Source of the DNA: Cercis canadensis | Taxonomy: Eukaryota > Streptophyta > Magnoliopsida > Fabales > Fabaceae | Direction: 5' to 3' | Assembly (NCBI GenBank): GCA_003255065.1 | Contig: QAOA01008473.1 | Span: 1,091,700-1,155,699, forward strand | Length of the DNA: 64,000 nt | Shown: positions 12,468 to 24,123 of the stretch, piece after piece | How positions within the stretch are numbered: the first letter of the stretch is position 1 | Layout: the number at the start of each line of letters is the position of its first letter | The notes under the pieces: model-generated | Told to the model about the DNA's origin: nothing | Databases searched by the model: none | What the model saw: only the letters and a program-made list of their open reading frames with translations | Translations under genes and position numbers: made by a program

Positions 12468-15413
12468 GGAGGAGTCAAAAGATAATCTATTTATGAAGAG
12501 CGTAGGCATTTTAGATAGATGATGAGAGAGTGAATACGCGGAGAAAAAGCGTTTGATTCCTCCTCTTCCCTGGCCAATAAAAAGGTAAAGCATAACAAGA
12601 AGGCCTTGGGGGCGAGAAGGTGGAGAAAACAGAGGCAACATATCTTGTGTGTATTTTACAATTCTGGCTGACACTTTTAATAAATATTCCGCCGAATTTA
12701 GTCTATTCATCTTCCTCTTCTAACCGTGAACTTTGCACGTACTTACCACGCACTTCACATTGAGTTGGCAAATTTCTTCTCCCATCTTATGACCTTTCAA
12801 TAATTTTTTTTTTTTTACATTTTAATTGTCTATTAAAGCTTTTTTCCTTTTAAGTTTCATCCTTAAAATTTCAATGTAGCGTCAATATTTTCCTTAGATA
12901 AAGCTTAGCATAGTTTAACCCTTTGTTTAGGAACAAATTGAGAAGGGAAAGAAAATAAGGGGAATGAAAATGAGAATGTAGAAAATAATTTTTTTTCTTC
13001 CTTGCTTCGATATTTATGAATGAGACAGAAAATGACAATGAAATTCTAAATTTTACATGTTTATTCATAAGTGACTTCTATCTGTTGAGATGACATTTTA
13101 GAAGAATACTTGTATAATTTAAAACGTTTCAAAGGTGAGAAGCCATTCTGATCTAAGAAGAAAGTAGACTTGTTTTGATGCTTTGATTCGTTGCGACAGG
13201 ACCATATATAATTAATGAGATGATAATGGAGGCAAATATTCACTATTCAGCAGGGCTTTGGGAAATATTGGTAGAGGGAAAAAGGTTTTGAAAGCTAATA
13301 CTAATTAATAATAAGAAATCTTCAGTGTTAATAAAGTTCGCTACGACTTCAGAGCCAACGCTACGTGTTTGTCTTTGTAAAAAAAAATATCACTTTCCCT
13401 TTCCATTTGCACCTCTATATATAATTAATGACTTAATTAAGTTTTCCTGAAATTTTCAATTTGACTTGATTAGATTAAGCTTTGACATAGTTTACAAGTT
13501 TCTGCAAGAAAAATGTGCAAAACAATTCAACTTTGTTCAGGGCCTGTCGCTTCAGGACAATCTACAAGTGCAAAAGGGAATTATGATGCCTTCAGTCTGC
13601 AAAACCTGATATAGAACAAAACTACATGCAGACTCTGAAATAGATACACACGAGAGCGTTCAAAAGAAAATATACCTCCCCTCCTCCTTCTACAAGGATT
13701 CAAAATTAGGGTTTTTGCATAGAAAAAAACTAGTTTTTACAGTTAACTAGTAAAACAATCAGCGTTTTGGACATGGCATGGAGACGGAGTCAGAGCCGGC
13801 TCCGTTTGTGTCTCTGTGGCCAACACGCTGCTTCCCTAGAAGAGAAGCAAAGGTAGGAGATAGAGCCCGAATCAAATCATCAAATTGTGAAGAGTCAACA
13901 TTGGCAGCATTATGTGTTATACACACGTGTTTTTAAAACTTAAACTAGAAGAATTGCTCTTCAATGTGATTACTTGTTAAAGAAGATATTACTAAAAAGG
14001 AGATATCATAAGAAGACCATTTCCAGAATCTTGAATTAGAGTTAGTAAGTGTTTAAGCAAAGGGACAGCATGTGGGTGCATGTGGGGCATGGTTAATTTA
14101 GAAGTGGAGTCAGCTGTTTGTTGGCTTTTTACGGCACTGGAAAGTCCAAGTCAGCGCCTCTGCAGCTATAATCTAATGCAGTGCAGTATTCATAAAGTTA
14201 ACAAGAAGTTCACCACCGAGCACCAACGTTATGTTATGCCTACACCTTTCTCTTCTACTCTTCTACAATTACATTCCCATATATGTACTCAACTTAGCAA
14301 TGCTAAACAATACCAAAAAACATAAAAAAATAATTAGCCAAAAAACAAAAGGAAAACTATTTTTCAAATTTGACTGCCCATGACTTGGGATGGCGAGTAC
14401 CAATCGTCACACTGGACATTCAAATTGTTGGCTTTCAACTCGGAGCCATTGACCCATCCGGCCATCAGTGGCCGCAGATTCATTAAAATTTCAAAGGCAC
14501 TATCAAAATATTTTATTAATTTTAGTAGTTGCGTATGTTATGTTAGCTCTATTTGAAAATAAAATAAAATAGATATACGATTTTGGTTTTTTACTTATTT
14601 TTACTGCCTTGATCTGAGATTTTCATTTTTAAGCAAATAAAAAATATGTTTACATACTAATTAATTAGTGTAAGAGATGTGAAAATTATGAATCATATAA
14701 AACGAATTTAAATAAAGTTAATGTGAGTTTAATAACACTGCTTTAAGACCTTACGACAACCAAAAGGGTAAAAGAAAACGTGGCCTAGAACCTTCTGCAT
14801 TTTTTATGTAGACATAATAAATTGAACAGTATCTAATCACTGCCATGAAAGAGCCATAACGGATGTTAAAAAAATATTCATTATTGTTAGTTGCGTTTGG
14901 AAATTGGGAACTAACAAACAGTGTGTCATTTTAATTTCCACAAATTTAAACCAACTTTGTACCAAAAAAACAAACTTGATCCTTATTAGTGAATGAGAAT
15001 TGAGTATGGAATTATATAACCTTCTGCACTAGCTGAGTACATAAAATATTTTATTAACAATGTATTGGCTCAATGAAAATAAGTTAAGTTTTAAGATGTT
15101 TTAAGATAAAAGTATTGAGTTTGAATTTCGGAGTTATCCTTATTAAGAAAAATTTACTAATTATTGCTCTCGTTCGAAACATAAATTAGTCTCGTACCCA
15201 AAAAATATGAGAATATCCTAAGTGTAAAACAATGATCCAATAGAAAACGAAAATTTTATTATTAGAAAAGGAAATTTCTCCTTGGCCTGGCTTTCTTTCT
15301 GCGTGCTTCCAAATACACAAAAAATCACAATCCCTTCTCATTTACTTACTAACACCTCTATATAATTAATTAATGACTCATTACTAAGAAACAAGGACCT
15401 CTCATCTCACCCT
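12468..15413. other. Intergenic spacer, about 3 kb
   Basis: 3' UTR of the PDI gene, then AT-rich sequence without recognisable genes. Frames at 12393-12710, 12871-13243 and 14080-14325 have no domain or splice support. A probable old SINE lies at about 15062-15210 (listed separately). Confidence 0.6.
15062..15210 (+). mobile_element. Probable degenerate tRNA-derived SINE
   Basis: The stretch starts TTGGCTCAATG and contains GAGTTTGAATTTCGG, which resembles a pol III B box (GGTTCGAATCC) about 60 bases downstream of an A-box-like start, and ends GTACCCAAAAAAT. That is the arrangement of plant tRNA-derived SINEs. No convincing target duplication was found, so the borders are approximate. Confidence 0.35.
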
Positions 15414-15421
15414 TTTTATAC
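15414..15421 (+). promoter_or_regulatory. Possible TATA box of the AGP-like gene
   Basis: TTTTATAC lies a short way upstream of the duplicated pyrimidine-rich leader of the gene that starts at 16031. It is supported only by the motif and its position. Confidence 0.3.
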
Positions 15422-15454
15422 TCCAAAGCATTCATTTCGTTCCCATACATAATA

Positions 15455-15807
15455 ATATTTTCTTCTTCATTCTCATTCACAATCACAGGTATTAAACTTG
15501 CATTGCAATTTGCAAATACCCCTTACTCCGCTTTATCCAGTACATCGCGCACTGCCTTTTTACTCTGTACGCCATATACTTGTCCCCATCTCACTGCGCT
15601 CCATTCTTTGCGTTCCCTGCAATCTAGNATATTTTCTTCTTCATTCTCATTCACATTCACAATCACAGGTATTAAACTTGCATTGCAATTTGCAAATACC
15701 CCTTACTCCGCTTTATCCAGTACATCGCGCACTGCCTTTTTACTCTGTACGCCATATACTTGTCCCCATCTCACTGCGCTCCATTCTTTGCGTTCCCTGC
15801 AATCTAG
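15455..15807. repeat. Leader duplication of about 175 bp around a single N
   Basis: Bases 15481-15627 and 15661-15807 are identical over 147 bp. The match extends about 26 bp upstream, apart from a 6-bp (ATTCAC) length difference. The two copies meet at a lone N at 15628. Perfect identity with an N at the junction suggests two overlapping contig ends joined without merging, rather than a real tandem duplication. Confidence 0.9.
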
Positions 15808-16030
15808 ACCCTCCGATTTTTCCGAATCGCGAGGTTTCCTGAAATTAACCGCCTTTTGCCCCCCAACTTATTTCTCGCAATCAGATCTAGTTGGCTTTCA
15901 TTCAAACACTTTCTCACTCGTTTCGTCGTCTTCTATCGTCGCTGCGATTTCAGATCCACATTGTTGAATTTATTCCCGATAAGCCTTTCCCCTTCCATTT
16001 TCCAGTTTCTTATCGGGCATTTTCTCTGCA

Positions 16031-16537
16031 ATGGCGGATTCTGCAAAATTCTCCCTTCTTCTATTCTTGTTAGTGATTTCTTTCTTAGCGGACATCACTG
16101 TCTCCGTGGATCCGCTGCAGATCTCACCGTCTCCATCGAGTCCGTCACGGCATTCTGGCCGAGACTCACCTTCTCCGGGGGCTCCTGCTCCTCACGTCGA
16201 TGCTCCACAGCATGCTCCGGCGAGTTCCCCCTTGCCTTCATCGCCTCCGGCGCCTGCTCCAGAGAATCCTAGTCCCGGTTCATCCCCAGCGCCGGGGAGT
16301 TCTCAATCTCTGGCACCGACAGATAGTAGTGAAGCTAACCACACAGTTGTAGGCGATGCGACCTCTAAGGAAGATGATTCATCTGGAGGAATGAGTGGCG
16401 GCAAGAAGGCTGGAATAGCGGTTGGAGTGATCGTGGCGGTTGGTGGTGTTGGATTGGCAGCGTTGGTCTACAAGAAGCGCCAGCAGAATATCCGCAGGTC
16501 TCAATATGGATACGCTGCAAGGAGAGAAATTCTGTAG
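16031..16537 (+). CDS. Arabinogalactan-like, Pro/Ser-rich single-pass membrane protein
   Basis: A single exon of 168 codons. Residues 1-25 are a signal peptide (KFSLLLFLLVISFLADITVS). Residues about 30-95 are rich in SP, AP and PAP dipeptides (SPSPSSPS, SSPPAPAPENPSPG), which are the hydroxylation and arabinogalactan-addition sites of classical AGPs. A possible N-glycosylation site (NHT) follows. Residues about 126-147 (KAGIAVGVIVAVGGVGLAAL) form a membrane span, followed by a basic cytosolic tail ending RREIL. This is the layout of plant AGP/gp1-like cell-surface proteins with a transmembrane anchor instead of a GPI signal. The start is the first ATG after a long leader and gives a proper signal peptide. 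The exact role is unknown; cell wall-membrane contact is a family-level inference. Confidence 0.85.
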   Translation: MADSAKFSLLLFLLVISFLADITVSVDPLQISPSPSSPSRHSGRDSPSPGAPAPHVDAPQHAPASSPLPSSPPAPAPENPSPGSSPAPGSSQSLAPTDSSEANHTVVGDATSKEDDSSGGMSGGKKAGIAVGVIVAVGGVGLAALVYKKRQQNIRRSQYGYAARREIL

Positions 16538-19500
16538 AAGGCTTATACATTTGTATCTCTTCGTTTTGGCCAGAGCCAGAGGTTATACTCTTTCTATTCT
16601 TATCATCATATTTTTCGTGTTAGATCCATCATAAATTGTGCAAATCAAATAGTGATTCAATTTGATTCTAGATTCTTTTCGTTGTTTGTACTGTTATGAT
16701 CGCAACAGGTTTAATATTTGAAACTATCATTTTATAATTTCTTCTTTCGCAATTAGTAGTTGAATTAATGTTGTAATAGCTATTGTCTGCAGCTAAGTTT
16801 TAGTTTCTCCTGGTTAGATTTCGATTAATTGCATGTAAGAGTAGTGGTAGGCAGCCGGGAAATTTAATGGTGGAGTTTTGTTGAGTTGAGTGGCGAATTT
16901 GGGCCCTCGTGGCTGGTGGTAATCGTAGCTGGCAAAGAGCAGTGTTCAGTTACATTTTGTCAGAGTGGAAAAGTCCCACTTTCAGATTTGTCAGTTACAA
17001 CTTTCCATGGTGTGCTTCTTGCACTGCCAAGTGATGACCCACGTTGAACCTTTTCTGGAGAGCTGAGAAGCACGACGAATTTCATGCATCCTACAACTAG
17101 TAGCTACGATAGTACCTGAGATTGAGTCAAAAGTTGCACACGACTTTCTGCTCTCCACCACAACGAGAGGCTACCGTCCCGTTCGGTTTATAGTAGTTTT
17201 CAGTAGTTGGTTGTTTTTTTGGCCACGAAAAATTGGAATGCATAAATAATGTTTCAGTAGTTTGTTTGGAAGTGGAAGTAGAAAGGATGGAGAAGGATAC
17301 AAGTAAGGAATAAAATTGTTTTGGTCACTTAAGAAACAGAAATATTTTGAAAACATTTTAAAAATTTTGTGAATTTTTTTTTTTTTTTGAAGAAACGTTT
17401 TAAATAATTTTAAGTAATAATTTTTTTTAATTTTAAAATTTTTTAACATAATAATATTGATAAAAATATATAAAATTTAAATAATATTAATATAATCAAT
17501 ATCTAAATTTTTTTTATAAAAATTTAAATTACACAATACATAATTAACAAAAATATATAAAAAAGTTTAAATCAATATTCATAAATTTTAATCCTCTTTT
17601 AAAAAGTTTTATATATCACTTCAAAAAAAAAAACCAAAAATAGAAATGAAAACCATGTGCTGCGGTGGTATTTCTTTTTCACATTCCAATTCCAGAAGTT
17701 ACAGTTACAGAAGGACTAGAAAGATGGGAAGGTCAGAGCTGACTGAAGTTGTGAGGGTCGTATGAAGGCCAATTGCCGAGTAAAGAGCCCATAGACTGCT
17801 GCCTTTTGCTCTCAATTTCAGAGAAACAGAGAGATCGACAGCGTTAGTAAGAGGAAGACGAGAGCACACAGCGCCAGCAGCTCTTCCCTCAGTTTGAATC
17901 ATCTTCTTGCTGGAAAGCCCAACAGCTCCATCTTCTGAAAAGCTCTCGTCGTCTTCTTCGTTATCTTTTCCCCATGGTTTTGTGTTTATTGGCTTCAAAG
18001 ACCTTACTCAGATTCCAGCAATTACCCACTTCTTCGCTTTTGATTCTAGGCGTGTGTCTGTTTGCGTCTTTTTTGAAAAACTCATGTTTAATCCTGGTAG
18101 AATAACAAGGGAGGGGAGCAATTGGGAAAATTTGAAGCAAGCCCAAGAAAAGAGAGAGCTTTTGCTTGATCAAAACTACCCAGAGTAGAACCAGAACGGA
18201 GGAAACCGAAGCGAAAGGGGGGGAAAAAAAGAGTTTGAATCGTGATTGATTTCTGATTCTTGATATATTCCGAAACAGAGCGAAATTTCTGGTGTTTCGG
18301 TCGAAATTCCTCGACACGGTGACATTTCCATCGAAGCAATGAAATTTCATCTTTGATAAGCATTTCGTGTTGGTCTCCCACGAAACCGAAAAATTTCGTG
18401 TGTTTCGTCGAAACTATACGATATTTTGTTCTTTGGATACAAGAGGAAAGGGAGGGAAAGAAAAAGAAAAAAATAGGAAGAACTTTTTTCTTTTTGTTTA
18501 GATTAAAATGAGTAAAAGTAAAAGAAAGAAAAATAAAAAAAATTATAAATTTATTTTTTATTTATAAAATAAATATATTTAATATAAAATTTAATAATAT
18601 TATTTAAATAATATTTTAAAAAAATTTAAAAAATAAATAGAGATATATTAATAAATTATTTCTTTTTTATTTTTAAATATCTTAAATTGAAAGAACACAA
18701 AAATAAAAATAAAAAAAATATGAAGGTTTGATGTTACTTTTTAATTTTAAACTCTTAAATAAAGAGATTGACGTATTTACTTTTTTTTTTTTCTCTTATT
18801 TTTTTTTTAATTTTAATTTCCAAACAAACTTTGAAGGTAGTTACTTAGAATAACTTACATGTTTCAAATTAAGAGGATGAAAGAATTTCGTAATACACAT
18901 TTTCCATCAAAATTGTCTATCTAACATGATGCTGATGTATGTACAACAAATCTCCACTAATAGGTAAATTAACTGAATAATCATATTCATTTCAATTGAA
19001 TAACCGTATTTTAAAATAATAAATTAGATAGACACAATTTTTTGAAAAAATTCTTTCTAACTCGTTATTTGACCTTAATAAAATTGTTTGTTGCAAGCTG
19101 TATCTGAAGCATGCCATTCTTTCTCTTGGAGACGATTAGTCTCGTAACGAAATTGGGGGTTCCGACGGTGCCATGACAACATAGACCAAAATACAATTTA
19201 CTGAATTCGGCATTTATTATTTTATTTTCGAGTGTTATTGAAGTCACACATCAGGAAGACTTTTACTTAGTAATATAGAGAATATAAGTAAAGTCTCACA
19301 TTTTTATTATTTAGTGGAGATAGATTGTTACTTAAAAATGTTTTTGTACACCCAAAAAAAAAAAAACATATTTAGTGGAGATAGAGCTTCTGCTTCAACT
19401 AGTTCAGAGGTAATTTAATTCCCATCCTGTATTTGGACATTGGTATTGATAGAAGCAGTGGTGCGGTCCGGATACAGAACAGGTCACAGACAGAGACAGT

Positions 19501-19542
19501 GATCTATCTTCCTTGATTGCCTCAGAATAGTGAATTGCACTT
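16538..19542. other. Intergenic spacer with a less AT-rich island and small repeats
   Basis: After the 3' UTR of the AGP-like gene comes very AT-rich sequence (17330-17640 and 18480-18840) on either side of an island with higher GC (about 17690-18430). The island contains minus-strand frames (17705-17998, 17961-18350) that I do not recognise and that lack splice or start context. Copies of CGAAATTTC/TTTCG-type motifs cluster at 18270-18425. It could be a non-autonomous transposon with captured sequence, but clear terminal repeats were not seen. Confidence 0.45.
19309..19385 (+). mobile_element. Tiny retro-insert with 16-bp target duplication
   Basis: The 16-mer ATTTAGTGGAGATAGA occurs at 19309-19324 and again at 19370-19385. 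The 45 bases between them end in GTACACCC plus a 13-A run, then CAT. A poly(A)-ended insert flanked by an exact 16-bp direct repeat is the signature of L1-type retroposition, here of a severely 5'-truncated SINE tail or other transcript. Confidence 0.6.
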
Positions 19543-22500
19543 TTACTCTTCAGCAGGAGGGTCTACCCAACGTCCATGCTCTTTTATTAGCTCAATCAAG
19601 GCATCCGTAGCATGCTCCATTGCAATCCCACGCTTCACCACTTCCTGTAATATTAATCAAACTCAACGTCAAAACTCATTTACTGTGGAAATTGGGACAA
19701 GATTCCTGGATATTATGTATTGGAACATAAATAAGTTGGATTTTCAAGTGGTAAGCTTTACTAATTCCAGCAGAAGTTAAAACTTAAAAAGGCCTCGTCC
19801 AAAGTTTCGAAGTACAGGAAAAAATGGTTACCTTGCCAACATAAAGATCAATCTTTCCTGGAGCACCGCCGACATACCCAAAATCTGCATCAGCCATCTC
19901 CCCCGGTCCATTCACTATGCAACCCATGATTGCAATCTAATGCGGGATAAAAGAGAATATTACAAAGATGGACACTATTGATTACATGTCTAAACAATTA
20001 TTTTTATGTATTTGGGGGCAATTTTTTCTTTTTTTTAGCAGTTTTCGGAAATAAATTGGCACTTTTCAATACTGCATGATCAGCTTCATTATTTTTTTAA
20101 AATTTTGGGTTATGGTTGTCAAAAAGCATAAGGATCAAGTGATTACCGAAACACCAGGAAGGTGTGATGTCTTCTCCCGTATTTGTGCACTTATTTCTTG
20201 AAGATCAAACAAAGTTCTGCCACAGGATGGGCAAGACACATACTCCTGCAACATAAGTTAGGCACGTAAATAAAGGTCAAGACCTCTTGTTTCTTTAATC
20301 CATTTTAGACTGTTTTTTGTCCATGGTTAAACTACATACTGTCTTTGTATTACGCATTCTGCAACCTTGCAGCAAGTTGAAAGATGTATTCCTAAGAAAA
20401 TCAAAATCCTTGTCTGAGGCTTCTAGAAGAACACCATCTCCAAGCCCATCAACTAGAAGGGCTCCAGCATTTGTACCAGCACCAATCACCAAGTCATCCC
20501 TGTGAATAGAACAGATTAGGTTTCAACATGAATACACAGACATTCTATACTAAATTACAAATATGAAAATTAAAAATACCTGTGAATCCCATTCGGAAAC
20601 TGAATGTGGTGAATGACTGGAAAGTTCAGAGAATTGTCTGCTAGGTACTCAAAGAGCCTGATACCAATACAAGATATAAGGATTAGAAGAATTTATTAGT
20701 CAGTAAAGATTAATTTTCATAAAATTAGCATATAAGGAGATAAACACAGGATTATATGAAGTGGCAATATTGACAAACTGTCATCCAAGGAAAATGCTAA
20801 TTGTCACCTTCTTGCCGCATGCACCCTGCTAATTTTGTCTTCAGTATAAGGTAGGTCATGAAGAAGCATAGTAGCATCAATTCCTTTGAGGATTTCCAGT
20901 TCTTCATAAGGCTCATCACCACGTACTGACACAACTAAGCGTGTACCTAAGTAAGAGGATAACAATTGACAAGTTATCAGACATGAAATTCGGAAAGAAT
21001 GTTGGAAAGTGCTAAATAAGATTAAATTAGGAAGCAAGTGGTGGGGAAAATTGTTATTAACTAAGAATCTAGAAATCATAAAACTCAGGCTGAATGGCAC
21101 CTTGAGGCAAAAGCTTGTAAGCACCAGTAGATAGTTCCTTAAGGTTTACCAGAACCATGGCATTGGGTAATGGCTTGGTTAGTTGCTCTGACAAAGGAGT
21201 TATGACCCCCATACTTACATCTATCAGTCTTTTGAGAGCTAGCCGCTGATCAGACCCAGAAAGGGAAGAAAAAGAGAAGTCATTTCAACTGTCAGAATAA
21301 AATGACAATGCAGTATAGTTTAAAGTACAATGAAGTTTAATGTTGCACATGTCGCACGAAGGAAGGTCCTTACAGCATCATCTTCATCTACTGGAGGAAG
21401 TTCCCGCAGTAAGATTGAGTCTACTGTTGCCAGATCCTAAATAAGCCATCATATCAACAACTTGGAATGCAAACTAACAAGAGTTAATACAAGTTTTCTT
21501 GAAACAAAATATATTATAAAAATACCTTAAAAGGCATGCCAACAACAAGTTTTGTTGCAAGTGACTTGTAGAGGAGCTCTGGCATCTGAAAAATCAAGAA
21601 AAAAGATTAAGTTTTCAGAATGATATGCACATAAACATAGAGAGATAGCCAGCCACACGTACAGATAAGAAAGTGATTCACCTTTATCTGATTTAAGGAG
21701 ACTGACATGAGAACAGAACCATCCCGGTGCAGGACACCCCTGAAATCCACCTCCTCACCCTGTATTAAGATGAAGACTTAATTATATATTATAAATTCAT
21801 GGAGTGTGCTGTAGAAACAATGCACACAGTTTAAGCCTAACCTCTTTTTGCACTGGCAATTGACCAGATCGGCGTTGGAACTCAAAATAATGTCTATGTT
21901 TTTCTTCAAAAGGTGCCTGATGGTAGTATCGCAATTAGGTTAGATTTTTAGAATGTCACTATTTAGCCAGATTAGACCTGTCCAACAGAAGCATTATTTT
22001 GAATCATACCACCCCTTGCTGGAGTTCAGATGCTCTCATACCAAGGTTGGCCAGCCTATTGCAAGGATCTATCTCCTCCTCTGGTGGTTCTGTGAGAGAA
22101 ACCCTGATTGTATCACCCAGACCATCCTGAACATACAATAACTCTGGTGAATGACATATACCTTCCAGTTCATCAATATGGTGCTCTTTGGAGACACAAG
22201 TGCAGGATTAAAAATATGATGTAAGCCGTATTTCTACTGCAAATATATTTTTCAGTTCAGGATAATGTTATAGTCAAGTGCATTCAATCTTAAAAATAGC
22301 TCTAAACTGTAATGCATGCTAAACAGCATGGAGAAGGAAGGAGAAACATAAGGCCTCATGATTAACAAATATGCAATTACTCATATGCATACCTGAAGAA
22401 GAGTGCCAATGCCAATTGCAGACTTCATCCGCCCATCCTCACCTTCCCCAGCTTCAGTAACTCCCAAGTGTAATGGATAATCCCAGCCTTGAACGTACAT

Positions 22501-24123
22501 TTCAGCCACGAGTAAACGGTATGCCTGGACCATGACAACTGGGTTGCTTGCTTTCATAGAAAACACAAAATTGTGAAAGTCCAACTTTCGGCATATCCTT
22601 GCAAATTCGAAAGCAGATTCAACCTGTCCAGTAAATGCATGTTAAGAAGGACAATTCCATATATGGGCAAAACACACAAGTAAAAAGGGGAGAGAACTCC
22701 TAACCATTCCCCTAGGAGAATCTCCATAATAGCTCATTATACGATCTGAAAGACTGCCATGGTTTGTCCCAATGCGCATTGCTCTTCCATATTTCTTACA
22801 TTTCTCAACCAATGGTGTGAAAACCTGGCATTTAAAGCATACAATAGTCAATAAATTCATATTTCAATTGTGGAATAATTAATTCTGACTGGCTTTTGGA
22901 GCACAAGATTCACAGTTGAAAATAAGGAAATACACTTTCCAAGTAGCATATGCTTTAGTAAAATTTAAGATTAAAAATAAGAACTGGGTGGTTTTACCTG
23001 TTCAATATGCTCAAGTTCTTTCTGATAGTCTTCTTCTGTGTACTCTAGTTTTTCAAATTGAGCCCGTCTATCAGCTGCAGTAGACCACCATTTTGTATTC
23101 AAAATTGTAAGTCAACGATTTCAAAGAGGAAAAAAACAAAAATAAAAACATTACAAAACAAGAGTGTAATGAAATAAAGAAAGAGAAGATGAGAACCATA
23201 CCAAAATTTCCGGGGTTGACACGAATCTTGTCAAAGCACTCAGCAACTCGCAAAGCAACAGAGGGTGCAAAATGGATATCAGCCACCAAAGGTATGTTAT
23301 AGCTGGACATATGTAAATAATGTGCCAGAGTCAAACAAATTATTATACTAGCTCACGTGCATTAAACCAAGTCCAATATGGTTTATAAAACCCGTCCTTA
23401 CTTTTTCTGCACAAGGGTGTTTTTAATCTCAAAACATGCATCAGCTTCTTTCTTCCCTTGAACTGTTATCCGTACAATATCAGCTCCTCGGTCTGCTATT
23501 TTCATTACCTACCAATAGATAGCAGATAAAATTAAAAATACTGTATCTAACAAGCCAAAAAAAGAGGAGGGGCTTGTGCTGTTAACAAAAACTAGAAGAG
23601 AGGCTATATAACCTGTTCAACTGTTCCAGCAACATCCTTTGTGTCAGTTGTAGTCATTGTCTGAATTCTTATAGGATGCTCACTACCAATAGTTACGTTA
23701 CCAACCATCACTGTCCTTGTCTTCCTCCTTACAGTTTTGTGTAATGATTCACAATACTTTTGCCTAGGAACTACATTCAAATTATAATCCAGGCATCAGA
23801 CCGAATTAAAACAAACACCAAGAAGCATAGAACTTAGAATTATCTTCTTTCCTTTCGGTTCATGCAAATTAAAAGATGAAGGGAGAAGAAGCCAAAAGCA
23901 AAGTAGAAATTATACCTAAAAGAGGGCTCCCTTCTGATGCGGGCTGAAGTTCAACAGTATCTTGGCCAGGATTTGAGTTTCTTATAAATGAGACCTTAGT
24001 CCTTCCAAATTTTATTCTCTTCAAATCGGAGACTCTCAGAAAATCCATACTTTTTGCAAACCCCAAATTCGAATCCCTACTCTTGAGAGTAGAGAATGAA
24101 GCCGGTACAGCTCCCGTAGTCAT
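19543..24123 (-). CDS. HDS (ispG/gcpE): 4-hydroxy-3-methylbut-2-enyl diphosphate synthase, chloroplastic
   Basis: Nineteen exons on the minus strand (24123-23916, 23770-23613, 23508-23402, 23302-23202, 23074-22998, 22824-22705, 22623-22393, 22126-22010, 21916-21842, 21759-21682, 21585-21526, 21436-21374, 21245-21101, 20946-20808, 20657-20580, 20499-20340, 20245-20147, 19936-19832, 19644-19543) give 740 residues, the normal plant HDS length. The N terminus ([16 protein letters not shown]) is a plastid transit peptide. The TIM-barrel part includes [16 protein letters not shown] and VADIHFAP. The plant-specific middle insert follows. The C-terminal iron-sulfur domain has [10 protein letters not shown] and [10 protein letters not shown], supplying the three Cys and the Glu that hold the 4Fe-4S cluster. 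The enzyme reductively converts MEcPP to HMBPP in the plastid MEP pathway for isoprenoids. An in-frame upstream TTG-based extension (to 24186) is rejected because homologous starts match 24123. A 5' UTR intron (about 24160-24630) is likely. Confidence 0.96.

Noticed and set aside
13775-13812. Imperfect inverted repeat (ACGGAG...CTCCGT)
   Set aside because: Arms of only about six bases; no run of T or conserved context to call a terminator or small RNA.
15498-15967. Open frames across the duplicated leader
   Set aside because: They depend on the N and the duplicated segment and encode no recognisable domain; the AGP-like frame starts later at 16031.
17705-18381. Minus-strand frames in the GC-richer island
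   Set aside because: No recognised domain, no signal peptide, no clear splice signals; overlapping frames on both strands suggest composition rather than coding.
17170-18842. Possible DNA transposon bounded by CTACC...GGTAG
   Set aside because: The matching ends are only five bases and no target duplication is visible; noted as a possibility in the spacer entry only.
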